Below are positions 34,495-42,758 of a stretch of 64,000 nt of DNA, in pieces. The stretch lies in NCBI RefSeq assembly GCF_900187065.1, contig NZ_LT906483.1:248001-312000 (forward strand), given 5' to 3'. A program made the position numbers and the translations under genes. How positions within the stretch are numbered: position 1 is the first letter of the stretch; every line of letters starts with the position of its first letter. Under the pieces are notes generated by a model that searched no databases, had not been told where the DNA came from, and saw nothing but the letters and a program-made list of their open reading frames with translations. This stretch comes from Mycolicibacterium thermoresistibile (lineage in GTDB: Bacteria > Actinomycetota > Actinomycetes > Mycobacteriales > Mycobacteriaceae).

Positions 34495-35691
34495 ATGGCC
34501 CGATCCGGTACGGCCCCGTCCCGTCGGTTGTGGTCCCGTCGGTGGTGCGCACTCGCGGCGTTGCCCGCGTTGACGCTCGCCTGCTCACCGGCGGCCGAAC
34601 GACCCGCCGAGCCCGAACCCGACCCGCCCGCGGTCGTCGCGACACCCGCCGCGACCCCGCTGAGCACCCCGCTGCCCGCCGCGCCGCCGGCCGGCTGCGG
34701 CGACGCGCAATCGGTGCTGGCCTCCATGGAGCTGCGGGACAAGCTGGCCCAGCTGCTGATGGTCGGCGTGAACGGCGCCGCCGACGCCCGCGCGGTGGTC
34801 AACGACCATCGGGTCGGCGGCATCTTCGTCGGCAGCTGGTCGGATCTGTCGATGCTGTCGGACGGTTCGGTGGCCGACATCGCCGCCTCGGCCGGCCCGT
34901 TCCCGCTGGCCGTCAGCGTCGACGAGGAGGGCGGCCGGGTGTCGCGACTGTCCGGGCTGATCGGACCGCAGCCGTCGCCGCGGTCGTTGGCCCGGACCCG
35001 CAGCCCCGAAGAGGTGCAGGTGATCGCCCGGGAGCGCGGCCAGGCCATGCGCGGCCGCGGCATCACCATCGACTTCGCCCCGGTGGTCGACGTCACCGAC
35101 GCCGCCGACAACTCGGTGATCGGGGACCGGTCGTTCGGCGCCGACCCGGAGACCGTCACCGCCTACGCCGGGGCGTACGCCCGCGGGCTGCGCGAGGGCG
35201 GGGTGATGCCGGTGCTCAAACATTTCCCGGGGCACGGCCGGGCCTCTGGTGACTCCCACGCGTCCGGGGTGGTGACCCCGCCGCTGGCCGACCTGGAGGC
35301 CACCGATCTGGTCCCGTACCGCGCGCTCGTCGGCGAGCAGGTCGCGGTGATGGTCGGGCATCTGCAGGTGCCCGGCCTGACCGGCGGTGAGCCGGCCAGC
35401 CTGAGCCCGGACGCCTACCGGCTGCTGCGGTCGATGGGATACCACGGCCCGGTGTTCACCGACGACCTGTCCGGGATGCGGGCGATCACCGACCGGTACG
35501 GGGTGGCCGAGGCGGTGCTGCGCAGCCTGCAGGCCGGTGCCGACGTCGCGTTGTGGCTGACCACCGCCGAGGTGCCCGCGGTGCTGGACCGGCTGGAAGC
35601 GGCCGTCGCCGCCGGTGAGTTGTCCGAGGCCCGGGTCGACGAATCGGTGCTGCGCCTCGCCGGCGCCAAGGGGTACACCCCGCGCTGTTGA
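34495..35691 (+). CDS. lpqI: Lipoprotein beta-N-acetylglucosaminidase, GH3 (LpqI)
   Basis: A 398-residue lipoprotein. The signal peptide ends LPALTLACS, so the lipidated Cys is near residue 27. The GH3 domain follows: SVDEEGGRVSRL, DFAPVVDV, the acid/base segment KHFPGHGRASGDSH typical of NagZ-like enzymes, and the nucleophile Asp in FTDDLSGM. It cleaves GlcNAc from muropeptides in cell-wall recycling outside the membrane. TACGCT 8 nt before ATG 34495 suggests a leaderless message. Length and neighbours match Rv0237. Confidence 0.92.
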   Translation: MARSGTAPSRRLWSRRWCALAALPALTLACSPAAERPAEPEPDPPAVVATPAATPLSTPLPAAPPAGCGDAQSVLASMELRDKLAQLLMVGVNGAADARAVVNDHRVGGIFVGSWSDLSMLSDGSVADIAASAGPFPLAVSVDEEGGRVSRLSGLIGPQPSPRSLARTRSPEEVQVIARERGQAMRGRGITIDFAPVVDVTDAADNSVIGDRSFGADPETVTAYAGAYARGLREGGVMPVLKHFPGHGRASGDSHASGVVTPPLADLEATDLVPYRALVGEQVAVMVGHLQVPGLTGGEPASLSPDAYRLLRSMGYHGPVFTDDLSGMRAITDRYGVAEAVLRSLQAGADVALWLTTAEVPAVLDRLEAAVAAGELSEARVDESVLRLAGAKGYTPRC

Positions 35692-35713
35692 GCAGGAAGG
35701 TTCGGCCATCTCC

Positions 35714-35725
35714 TACTCTGGAGTA
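35714..35725. promoter_or_regulatory. Palindromic operator overlapping the tetR -10 element
   Basis: TACTCTGGAGTA is a palindrome (5-bp arms, TG centre). Its first six bases, TACTCT, also fit a TANNNT -10 placed 6 nt before ATG 35726. A repressor bound here would block a leaderless promoter. The same motif, longer, occurs at 39664-39679. Confidence 0.6.
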
Positions 35726-36394
35726 ATGGCAGGTGGAACCAAACGTTTGCCGCGCGCTGTCCGCGAGCAGCAGATGCTCGACGCCGCGGTGCAGATGTTC
35801 TCGGTGAACGGTTATCACGAGACCTCGATGGACGCCATCGCGGCGCAGGCCGAGATCTCCAAGCCGATGCTGTATCTGTACTACGGCTCCAAGGAGGAGC
35901 TGTTCGGCGCCTGCCTGAAGCGTGAGCTCTCCCGTTTCGTCGAGACGGTGCGCGCCGACATCGACTTCTCCCAGAGCCCCAAGGACCTGCTGCGCAACGC
36001 GGTGCGGTCGTTTCTGACCTACATCGACACCAACCGGGCGTCCTGGCTGGTGCTCTACACCCAGGCCACCAGCTCGCAGGCGTTCGCCCACACCGTGCGG
36101 GAAGGCCGCGAACGCATCATCGACCTGGTGGCCCGGCTGCTGCGGTCGGGCACCCGCCACCCCGAACCGGACACCGACTTCGACATGATGGCCGTCGCGC
36201 TGGTGGGCGCCGGGGAGGCGGTGGCCACCCGGGTCAGCGCCGGTGACGCCGAGGTCGACGAGGCCGCCGAACTGTTGATCAACCTGTTCTGGCGCGGCCT
36301 GAAGGGCACCCCGGCCGAATCCCACGAGGACACCCACCGGGAGAACGGCCAGGACGTGGACCGCGACGGGGTGGATCAGAGCACGACGGTCTGA
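35726..36394 (+). CDS. TetR-family regulator (Rv0238-like)
   Basis: A 222-residue repressor-type protein. The N-terminal HTH (about 12-58) reads MLDAAVQMFSVNGYHETSMD and ISKPMLYLYYGSKEELFGAC. The C-terminal ligand domain has no close match I can name. The palindrome immediately before its ATG is repeated between fabG4 and fadA2, so it probably autoregulates and controls the htdX-fabG4/fadA2 genes. An acyl-CoA-type ligand would fit these targets. The 3' end overlaps purU by 19 bp, convergently. Confidence 0.88.
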   Translation: MAGGTKRLPRAVREQQMLDAAVQMFSVNGYHETSMDAIAAQAEISKPMLYLYYGSKEELFGACLKRELSRFVETVRADIDFSQSPKDLLRNAVRSFLTYIDTNRASWLVLYTQATSSQAFAHTVREGRERIIDLVARLLRSGTRHPEPDTDFDMMAVALVGAGEAVATRVSAGDAEVDEAAELLINLFWRGLKGTPAESHEDTHRENGQDVDRDGVDQSTTV

Positions 36395-37263
36395 TTTCCG
36401 TACCGGATCACCCGGTCCTCGCAGTGCCAGCGCACTGCGCGGGACAGCACCACTCGCTCGACATCGGCGCCCATCCGGCGCAGATCGTCGACGGTGTCGC
36501 GGTGGTCGACCCGCACCACGTCCTGCTCGATGATCGGCCCCTCGTCGAGCTCCTCGGTGACGTAGTGCGCGGTGGCGCCGATGAGCTTGACGCCCCGGTC
36601 CTTGGCCTGTTGGTACGGGGCGGCGCCGATGAACGCCGGCAGGAACGAGTGGTGGATGTTGATCAGCGGCACCCCGACCTCGTCGAGGAAACGCGGGGTG
36701 AGGATCTGCATGTAGCGGGCCAGCACCACCAGGTCGACATTGCCCCGCAGCAACTCCAGCTGACGCTGTTCGGCCTGTTCCCGGATCTCCTTGGAGGCCG
36801 GCACGTGGATGAACGGCACATCGAACGGACGCACCTGATCGGCCAGCTCCGGATGGTTGGCGATCACCATCACCACGGTCATGTTCAGCTCGCCGCGGCG
36901 GTTGCGCCACAGCAGGTCCAGCAGGCAGTGGTCCTCCCGCGACGCCATGATCGCCACCCGTTTGGGTCTGGCCGCCTCGGTCAGCTTGAAGTCCATCCCG
37001 AACCGGCCGGCGACCCGTTCGGCGAACTCGCGTTCCAGGGTGTCGCGCACCGCCGGCAGACCCGGCAGGTGGAAGATGGTGCGCTGCATGAAGATCCCAC
37101 CGGTCTGTTCGGTGGAATGTTGATCCAGCGAGATGATGTTGGCGCCCGCCTCGGCGAGGAAGGCGCTGACCGCCGCCACCAGACCGGGGCGGTCCGGGCA
37201 CCGCAGCAACAGCCGGCCCACGTCGGCGACCGGCAACTCGGCGTGATCAGAGCGGGGATACAC
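36376..37263 (-). CDS. purU: Formyltetrahydrofolate deformylase
   Basis: A 295-residue enzyme releasing formate and tetrahydrofolate from 10-formyl-THF, balancing one-carbon units for purine synthesis. An N-terminal ACT domain (about 10-90: LLLRCPDRPGLVAAVSAFLAE, NIISLDQHSTE) is followed by the formyltransferase fold. NIHHSFLPAFIGAAPYQQA and the terminal DEGPIIEQDVVRVDH supply the catalytic Asn-His-Asp. GTG 37263 is the likely start by family length. In M. tuberculosis purU lies elsewhere as I recall, so its place here is lineage-specific. Confidence 0.93.
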   Translation of the reverse strand: MYPRSDHAELPVADVGRLLLRCPDRPGLVAAVSAFLAEAGANIISLDQHSTEQTGGIFMQRTIFHLPGLPAVRDTLEREFAERVAGRFGMDFKLTEAARPKRVAIMASREDHCLLDLLWRNRRGELNMTVVMVIANHPELADQVRPFDVPFIHVPASKEIREQAEQRQLELLRGNVDLVVLARYMQILTPRFLDEVGVPLINIHHSFLPAFIGAAPYQQAKDRGVKLIGATAHYVTEELDEGPIIEQDVVRVDHRDTVDDLRRMGADVERVVLSRAVRWHCEDRVIRYGNQTVVL

Positions 37264-37380
37264 GGCCCCTAGCGTCTCATGACCACACCGGCGGGTTATC
37301 CGGGGTGAGCCGTCGGACGTGAGCTCGTGCGCGACGTCAGCGCGCCGGAAAGACACCCGAGCGCACGTTCGAGCAGCGGT

Positions 37381-37408
37381 GCGGGGCCCGACCGCGGCCG
37401 GGCCCCGC
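37381..37408 (-). terminator. Hairpin terminator after htdX
   Basis: Perfect 10-bp arms GCGGGGCCCG (37381-37390) and CGGGCCCCGC (37399-37408) with an 8-nt loop, 15 nt beyond the htdX stop codon on the minus strand. Confidence 0.7.
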
Positions 37409-37422
37409 CGCGACCACCGCGA

Positions 37423-38280
37423 CTACAGCGGGGTGACCATTGCCGTCAGGTGCGGATACCCCTTGGTCAGATGCCGCAGCGCCAGCTCCCACCCGCCGTC
37501 GGTCTGCTGCACGTACAGACCGGCGGCGGCGGGCAGCACCAGCGGCTTGCCGAACCGCACCGAATACCGGACCGCGTCCGGCAGTCGCCCCTCGATGTTA
37601 GCGAGCACCGCCGCGGCGGTGTACATCCCGTGCGCGATCACCGTCGGGAAGCCGAACAGCTTGGCGCCCAGCGAACTGGTGTGGATCGGGTTGTGATCAC
37701 CGCCCACCGACGCGTACCGCCGGATCTGGCCCGGCGTGACGCGCAGCACCGCGTTCGGCGGCCCCAGCTTCGGCTGTTTGGCCGGCGGCGGTTTCGGCTC
37801 ATCCGACAGGCTGGTGCGCTGCTGGTGCAGAAACGTCGACACCTGATGCCAGGCCGCCTCATTGCCGACGTAGATGTCGGTGACCAGGTCGACCAGCAGC
37901 CCGCGCCGGTGCTCGCGCAGGTTCTCGGCGTGCACCGAGATGTTGACGATGTCGGTGACCAGGATCGGCCGCTGCTGGGTGATGTGGTTCTCCACATGCA
38001 CCGCGCCGATCGCCGGGAACGGGAAGTCGAACCCGGACAGCAGTTCCATCACGTGCGGGAACGTCAGCGCGAAGGGATAGGTGAGCGGCACCTGATCCCG
38101 GAACAGCAGTCCGGTCACCGCGGCGTAGTCGGCGACGTGGGCGGCGTCGATCGGCAGATCGGTGGCCGTCACGGTGCGCTTGGGCAGCGTGCCGTCACGG
38201 CGGACCACCGGCAGCGCCCCGGCCGCCGCGCGCACCATGTTCAGCAGGCCGTTCGGCTGACTTGCAGTGTGACGCGTCAT
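37423..38280 (-). CDS. htdX: 3-Hydroxyacyl-thioester dehydratase HtdX
   Basis: A 285-residue double-hotdog MaoC-like hydratase that dehydrates 3-hydroxyacyl thioesters in fatty-acid synthesis or beta-oxidation. The catalytic hydratase-2 motif is in the C-terminal half: VGGDHNPIHTSSLGAKLFGF with Asp and His, then PTVIAHGMYTAA. Two tandem ATGs exist; the second (38280) is better spaced from GGGAGG. It starts 13 nt after fabG4 and forms an operon with it, as in Rv0242c-Rv0241c. Confidence 0.9.
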   Translation of the reverse strand: MTRHTASQPNGLLNMVRAAAGALPVVRRDGTLPKRTVTATDLPIDAAHVADYAAVTGLLFRDQVPLTYPFALTFPHVMELLSGFDFPFPAIGAVHVENHITQQRPILVTDIVNISVHAENLREHRRGLLVDLVTDIYVGNEAAWHQVSTFLHQQRTSLSDEPKPPPAKQPKLGPPNAVLRVTPGQIRRYASVGGDHNPIHTSSLGAKLFGFPTVIAHGMYTAAAVLANIEGRLPDAVRYSVRFGKPLVLPAAAGLYVQQTDGGWELALRHLTKGYPHLTAMVTPL

Positions 38281-38293
38281 CATGACCTCCCGA

Positions 38294-39655
38294 TCACGCC
38301 CCGAGCATGGCCTGTCCGCACACCCGGATCGTGTTGCCGGTCACGGCATTCGACGCGGGGTTGGCGAAGTATGCGATGGTCTCGGCGACGTCGACGGGCT
38401 GACCGCCCTGGTACAGCGAGTTGAGCCGGCGGCCGACCTCCCGGGTGGCGAACGGGATCGCCTCGGTCATCTTGGTCTCGATGAAACCCGGTGCGACGGC
38501 GTTGATCGTGATGTTCTTCTCGGCCAGCACCGGCGCCAGCGCATCGGTCAACCCGATCATGCCGGCCTTGGTGGCGGCGTAGTTGGTCTGACCGCGGTTG
38601 CCGGCGATCCCGGCCATCGACGACAGGCCGACCACCCGGCCGCCCTCGGCCAGCGTGCCGTTGCCGAACAGCCCCTCGGTGAGGCGTTGCGGGGCGAGCA
38701 GATTGACGGCGATGACGGCGTCCCACCGGTCTTCGGTCATGTTGACCAGCAGTTTGTCGCGGGTGATCCCGGCGTTGTTGACCAGGATGTCGACCTTGCC
38801 GTCATAGTGCTCGCGCACATGCTCGGTGATCCGGTCCACCGCGTCGTCGGCGGTGACGTCGAGGACCAGCGCGGTGCCGTTCACCTTCGCGGCGGTCTCG
38901 GCGAGTGCGTCATTGGCCCCCGCGGCATCGCCGATGTCCACGGCCACCACCCGGGCACCGTCGCGGGCGAACACCTCGGCGATCGTCGCGCCGATACCCC
39001 GGGCGGCCCCGGTGACCACCGCGACCTTGCCGTCGAGCGGCTTGTCCCAGTCGGCCGGCGGCACCGAGTCGGCGGGCCCGACCCGGAACACCTGACCGTC
39101 GACGTAGGCCGACTTGGCGGACATGATGAACCGGATGGTCGACTCCAGTCCGGTGGCCGCCGGTTTGGCCTCGGGGGACAGGTAGACCAGGTTCACCGTG
39201 GCGCCGCGGCGCATCTCCTTGGCCAGCGACCGGGTGAAGCCCTCCAGGGCGCGCTGGGCGATGCGCTCGTTGACGCTGCCGGTCTCCTCGGGCGTGGTGC
39301 CCACCACCGCGATCCGGGCGCACGGGCCGACATTGCGCAGCAGCGGGGTGAAGAACTCGTAGAGCGCCTTGAGCCCGGCCGGTTCGGTGATCCCGGTGGC
39401 ATCGAAGAGCAGCCCGCCGAACTTGTCGGCCCAGCGGCCCCCGAGGTTGTTGCCGACCAGTTGGTAGTCGTCGGCCAGCGCGGTGCGCAGCGGTTCGACG
39501 ACCCGGCCGTCCCCGCCGATCAGCAGTGAACCGGCCAGCGGCGGCTCACCGGGCCGGTACCGGCGCAGCGGTTCCGGCTGCGGAATGCCGAGTTGTCTGG
39601 CGAGGAACGACCCGGGTGTCGAGTGGACGATTTGCGAGTACAGATCGGTTGCCAT
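38294..39655 (-). CDS. fabG4: High-molecular-weight 3-oxoacyl-thioester reductase FabG4
   Basis: A 453-residue two-domain short-chain dehydrogenase reducing 3-oxoacyl-ACP/CoA with NADH. The N-terminal flavodoxin-like domain (about 1-205) is degenerate. The C-terminal Rossmann domain has [24 protein letters not shown] (VNNAGITRD) and the Ser-Tyr-Lys triad in [23 protein letters not shown]. Length and order match Rv0242c. A 16-bp palindrome (39664-39679) lies 9 nt upstream of ATG 39655. Divergent from fadA2. Confidence 0.93.
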   Translation of the reverse strand: MATDLYSQIVHSTPGSFLARQLGIPQPEPLRRYRPGEPPLAGSLLIGGDGRVVEPLRTALADDYQLVGNNLGGRWADKFGGLLFDATGITEPAGLKALYEFFTPLLRNVGPCARIAVVGTTPEETGSVNERIAQRALEGFTRSLAKEMRRGATVNLVYLSPEAKPAATGLESTIRFIMSAKSAYVDGQVFRVGPADSVPPADWDKPLDGKVAVVTGAARGIGATIAEVFARDGARVVAVDIGDAAGANDALAETAAKVNGTALVLDVTADDAVDRITEHVREHYDGKVDILVNNAGITRDKLLVNMTEDRWDAVIAVNLLAPQRLTEGLFGNGTLAEGGRVVGLSSMAGIAGNRGQTNYAATKAGMIGLTDALAPVLAEKNITINAVAPGFIETKMTEAIPFATREVGRRLNSLYQGGQPVDVAETIAYFANPASNAVTGNTIRVCGQAMLGA

Positions 39656-39663
39656 AAGACGAA

Positions 39664-39679
39664 CTTACTCCAGAGTAAG
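39664..39679. promoter_or_regulatory. 16-bp palindromic operator between fabG4 and fadA2
   Basis: CTTACTC-CA-GAGTAAG has perfect 7-bp arms. It lies just upstream of fabG4 and 72 bp upstream of fadA2, and shares its core with the palindrome at the tetR start (35714-35725). It is the probable site through which that TetR protein controls both directions. Confidence 0.6.
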
Positions 39680-39750
39680 AAGCGTGGGTACTATGACTTC
39701 GGTAACCCCATAACGGAGGTAACAAACCCCCGACAACGGAGGCAACAGAC

Positions 39751-41052
39751 GTGGCCAATAACGATTCCCGCCGCCGGGTCGCCATCCTGGGCGGCAACCG
39801 GATTCCCTTCGCCCGTGCCGACGGCGTGTATGCCGACGCCTCGAACCAGGACATGTTCACCGCGGCGCTGAGCGGCCTGGTCGACCGGTTCAACCTGGCC
39901 GGTGAGCGGCTCGGTGCCGTCATCGGCGGTGCGGTGCTCAAACACAGCCGCGATTTCAACCTGATCCGCGAATGCGTGCTGGGCAGCGCGCTGTCCTCCT
40001 ACACCCCGGCCTTCGATCTGCAGCAGGCGTGCGGCACGGGTCTGCAGGCCACCATCGCCGCCGCCGACGGGATCGCCGCGGGCCGGTTCGAGGTGGCCGC
40101 CGCCGGCGGTGTGGACACCGCCTCCGACGCGCCGATCGCGTTCGGCGACGATCTGCGCCGGGTGCTGTTGGGGTTGCGCCGGTCGAAGTCCAACGTGGAG
40201 CGGCTCAAGCTGGTCGGCAAGCTGCCGGCCTCACTGGGAGTGCAGATCCCGGTCAACAGCGAGCCGCGCACCGGCCTGTCGATGGGGGAGCACGCCGCCA
40301 TCACCGCCAAGGAGATGGGCATCAAACGCGTCGATCAGGACGAGCTGGCCGCGGCCAGCCACCGCAATCTGCAGGCCGCCTATGAGCGGGGCTTCTTCGA
40401 CGATCTGATGACCCCGTTCCTCGGGCTGTACCGCGACAACAACCTGCGTCCGGACACCTCGACCGAGAAGCTGGCCAAGCTCAAGCCGGTGTTCGGCGTC
40501 AAGGCCGGGGACGCGACCATGACCGCCGGCAACTCGACTCCGCTCACCGACGGCGCCTCGGTGGCGCTGCTGGCGTCCGAGGACTGGGCGGAGAAGCGCG
40601 GGCTGGAACCGCTGGCCTACTTCGTCGACGCCGAGACCGCGGCGGTGGACTACGTCACCGGCCGGGACGGCCTGCTGATGGCGCCCACCTATGCGGTGCC
40701 GCGCCTGCTCGCCCGCAACAACCTCAGCCTGCAGGACTTCGACTTCTACGAGATCCACGAGGCGTTCGCGTCGGTGGTGCTGGCCCAGTTGCAGGCCTGG
40801 GAGTCCGAGGACTACTGCAAGGAGCGGCTCGGCCTGGATCAGCCGCTGGGCAGCATCGACCGGTCCAAGCTCAACGTCAACGGCTCCTCGATCGCGACCG
40901 GGCATCCGTTCGCGGCCACCGGCGGCCGGATCGTGGCCCAGCTGGCCAAGCAGCTGGCGGAGAAGAAGAAGGAGACCGGCAAGACGGTGCGCGGGCTGAT
41001 CTCCATCTGCGCGGCCGGCGGCCAGGGCGTGGTGGCCATCCTCGAGGCCTGA
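39751..41052 (+). CDS. fadA2: Acetyl-CoA acyltransferase (thiolase) FadA2
   Basis: A 433-residue thiolase cleaving 3-ketoacyl-CoA in beta-oxidation, or condensing in reverse. The nucleophilic Cys is in LQQACGTGLQATIAAA. The second site is the His of NGSSIATGHPFAATGGR, and the third the Cys in ISICAAGGQG. ACGGAGG lies before GTG 39751. Two GGTAAC words 18 bp apart precede the gene (about 39702-39725) and resemble the half-sites near fadE5. Order matches Rv0243. Confidence 0.93.
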   Translation: MANNDSRRRVAILGGNRIPFARADGVYADASNQDMFTAALSGLVDRFNLAGERLGAVIGGAVLKHSRDFNLIRECVLGSALSSYTPAFDLQQACGTGLQATIAAADGIAAGRFEVAAAGGVDTASDAPIAFGDDLRRVLLGLRRSKSNVERLKLVGKLPASLGVQIPVNSEPRTGLSMGEHAAITAKEMGIKRVDQDELAAASHRNLQAAYERGFFDDLMTPFLGLYRDNNLRPDTSTEKLAKLKPVFGVKAGDATMTAGNSTPLTDGASVALLASEDWAEKRGLEPLAYFVDAETAAVDYVTGRDGLLMAPTYAVPRLLARNNLSLQDFDFYEIHEAFASVVLAQLQAWESEDYCKERLGLDQPLGSIDRSKLNVNGSSIATGHPFAATGGRIVAQLAKQLAEKKKETGKTVRGLISICAAGGQGVVAILEA

Positions 41053-41125
41053 CGGACCCCGGCCTGACGGACCCCGTCGGACCCTGACGGATCCCGACGG
41101 AGTCCGACGGAGAAATTTTCCCGCC

Positions 41126-41163
41126 CCGGTGTAACGCCGCGCCGGGGTGCGGCGATACACCGG
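41126..41163 (+). terminator. Strong hairpin after fadA2
   Basis: Arms of 15 bp (41126-41140 and 41149-41163) pair with a single mismatch around an 8-nt loop. The outer word is CCGGTGTA/TACACCGG. It lies 74 nt after the fadA2 stop and beyond a run of short GACGGA/GACGGT repeats (about 41052-41112). Confidence 0.75.
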
Positions 41164-41166
41164 TTA

Positions 41167-41212
41167 GCTCCGTGCTGTCGTCTGACCCCCCGACCCGACG
41201 GCAGCACGGAGC
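41167..41212 (+). terminator. Second hairpin after fadA2
   Basis: Arms GCTCCGTGCTG (41167-41177) and CAGCACGGAGC (41202-41212) are perfect, extended inwards by five pairs with one mismatch, and followed by ATTCCTTTC. Together with the hairpin at 41126 it makes a double stop between fadA2 and the small RNA gene. Confidence 0.7.
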
Positions 41213-41296
41213 ATTCCTTTCGTGCCGATGCGCTCGCCGGAATTTCTGGGCGCACACCTCTGGTCTGAGGGGAGTCAGAGGCGTACGCTCAGAAGC

Positions 41297-41405
41297 ACGA
41301 CGGGTTCGGGAGTGACCTATCCGAACAGCCGGTGAACAGGGTGAAAGCCGGCGACGTGAAACACGTTGAAACGTCCCTGAATGTCCTCCCGAACCCGCCC
41401 TTTAT
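41297..41405 (+). ncRNA. F6-like small RNA (ncRv10243 type)
   Basis: A structured region with no reading frame, directly after fadA2, the place of sRNA F6 in M. tuberculosis (between Rv0243 and Rv0244c). A 12-bp perfect stem closes it: CGGGTTCGGGAG (41301-41312) with CTCCCGAACCCG (41386-41397), followed by CCCTTTATT. Inside are two more hairpins, GCCGG...CCGGC (about 41328-41352) and ACGTG-AAA-CACGT (about 41354-41366). TACGCT (41284-41289) places a start at about 41297, giving some 110 nt, close to the length reported for F6. A SigF promoter, reported for F6, is not obvious here. Ends are estimates. Confidence 0.7.
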
Positions 41406-41438
41406 TCGTGCCCCGAACCTCCCGTGCCCTGAAAAGGG

Positions 41439-42695
41439 TCACTGGTCCAGTGCGGTGGGCTGCGGCGACGCCTCCGGGTTGACCGGGCTCGCCGGGGTGT
41501 TAGTCGGCCGGTGGCCGCGGGGGTCGGTCGGTTCGGTGAACGCATGACCACGGCGCCGCACGATCAGATAGGTGCCGCGCACCAGCAGCGGCACCGCGAA
41601 CACCACGATCATCGCGTACGCCATCGCGGTGTAGCCCTTGGCGACCAGGTCGATGATGCCCACCTGGGCCAGCAGCAACGCCAGCAGCAGGGTGGCCACC
41701 GCGATGATTCCGCTGGTCCGCCGCGTCATCGGCGGCCGGTCGGCGTCGATGAGGTTCTGGCTGATCCGGGCCAGCAGCGCGTAGATCATGCCGGTCGCCG
41801 TCTCGATGAGCGTCCAGCCGACCACGATGCCGAAGATCACGATCACCCACGCGGCTTCCGCCCCGAGCATCTCCAGCCACGGCACATCGGCGCCGAACAC
41901 CGACTCGTCGGGGTAGAAGCCCATCAGCGCGAAGTAGGTGAGGAACCACGGCACCGTCATCAGCAGACCGGCGACCAGTCCGGCGACCGCGGTGTCGCGC
42001 AGCCGGGTCTGCCGGTGCGCGGTGAACAGCGCCGCCGGATACACCGCGAGGTTGTAGCCGACATAGAGCACGCCGGTCCACAACACCCACCAGATCGACG
42101 CCGTCGGTTCCAGCGCGTGGCTGCCCGAGCGCAGTGTCTCCCCGACACTGTCCCAGTGGCGGTGCAGCACCAGCGCCGCGAACAGCGCGTAGCCGGAGAA
42201 CAGCGCCACCGTGCCGGCAGTCTTGAACCGTTCGATGACGCCCTCGCCGTAGAAGTTCAACAAGCCGACGATGACGACGATCAGCGCGATGCCCACGATC
42301 TGCGGTGTGCCCAGCGTCGCCTGCAGGATCGAACCGGTGGCGGCGGCCATGATCGCGATGATCAGGATCGCCAGCATGATGTAGACGATGTCGAACAACC
42401 AGTACAGCGGTCCGATCAGGATCCGCAGCAGGTTGCGGTAGTCGAAAACCTGGAACCGGCGCGCCATCTCGAACATCAGGAACGCCATCAGCCCGAAACC
42501 GGCGAAGATCGCCAACCCGGCGATCCACCCGAGCGCGCCGAACTTCGCGCCGAACTCGACGATCTCGCGGCCGGTCGCGTACCCGCCGCCGATCAGCACC
42601 GACTGCAGGATCACACCGGGCAGCAGCCAGCGACCGTACCGGCCCTCGAAGAACCCACCCCGCCGGTGCGCTGTCGATTGTTCGGTGGTTTGCAT
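41439..42695 (-). CDS. YkvI-like membrane transporter
   Basis: A 418-residue protein with about eleven helices of the APC-like YkvI family. The opening block VILQSVLIGGGYATGREIVEFGAKFGALGW is characteristic; no substrate is known. The C-terminal 40 residues are polar and Pro/Thr-rich. ATG 42695 follows TAATCT by 8 nt and is probably leaderless. It is divergent from the LLM oxidoreductase gene and separates the sRNA from fadE5, unlike the M. tuberculosis order. Confidence 0.75.
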   Translation of the reverse strand: MQTTEQSTAHRRGGFFEGRYGRWLLPGVILQSVLIGGGYATGREIVEFGAKFGALGWIAGLAIFAGFGLMAFLMFEMARRFQVFDYRNLLRILIGPLYWLFDIVYIMLAILIIAIMAAATGSILQATLGTPQIVGIALIVVIVGLLNFYGEGVIERFKTAGTVALFSGYALFAALVLHRHWDSVGETLRSGSHALEPTASIWWVLWTGVLYVGYNLAVYPAALFTAHRQTRLRDTAVAGLVAGLLMTVPWFLTYFALMGFYPDESVFGADVPWLEMLGAEAAWVIVIFGIVVGWTLIETATGMIYALLARISQNLIDADRPPMTRRTSGIIAVATLLLALLLAQVGIIDLVAKGYTAMAYAMIVVFAVPLLVRGTYLIVRRRGHAFTEPTDPRGHRPTNTPASPVNPEASPQPTALDQ

Positions 42696-42758
42696 GGTGT
42701 GGCAGATTAGCCGGTGAACCGGCCGACCACCCACCGGATGGGTGTTTTGATGGCAGGC

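Noticed and set aside
41297..41405. Riboswitch controlling the downstream gene
   Set aside because: The structured RNA is on the plus strand, and the next gene is on the minus strand with its 3' end facing it. A stand-alone sRNA fits better.
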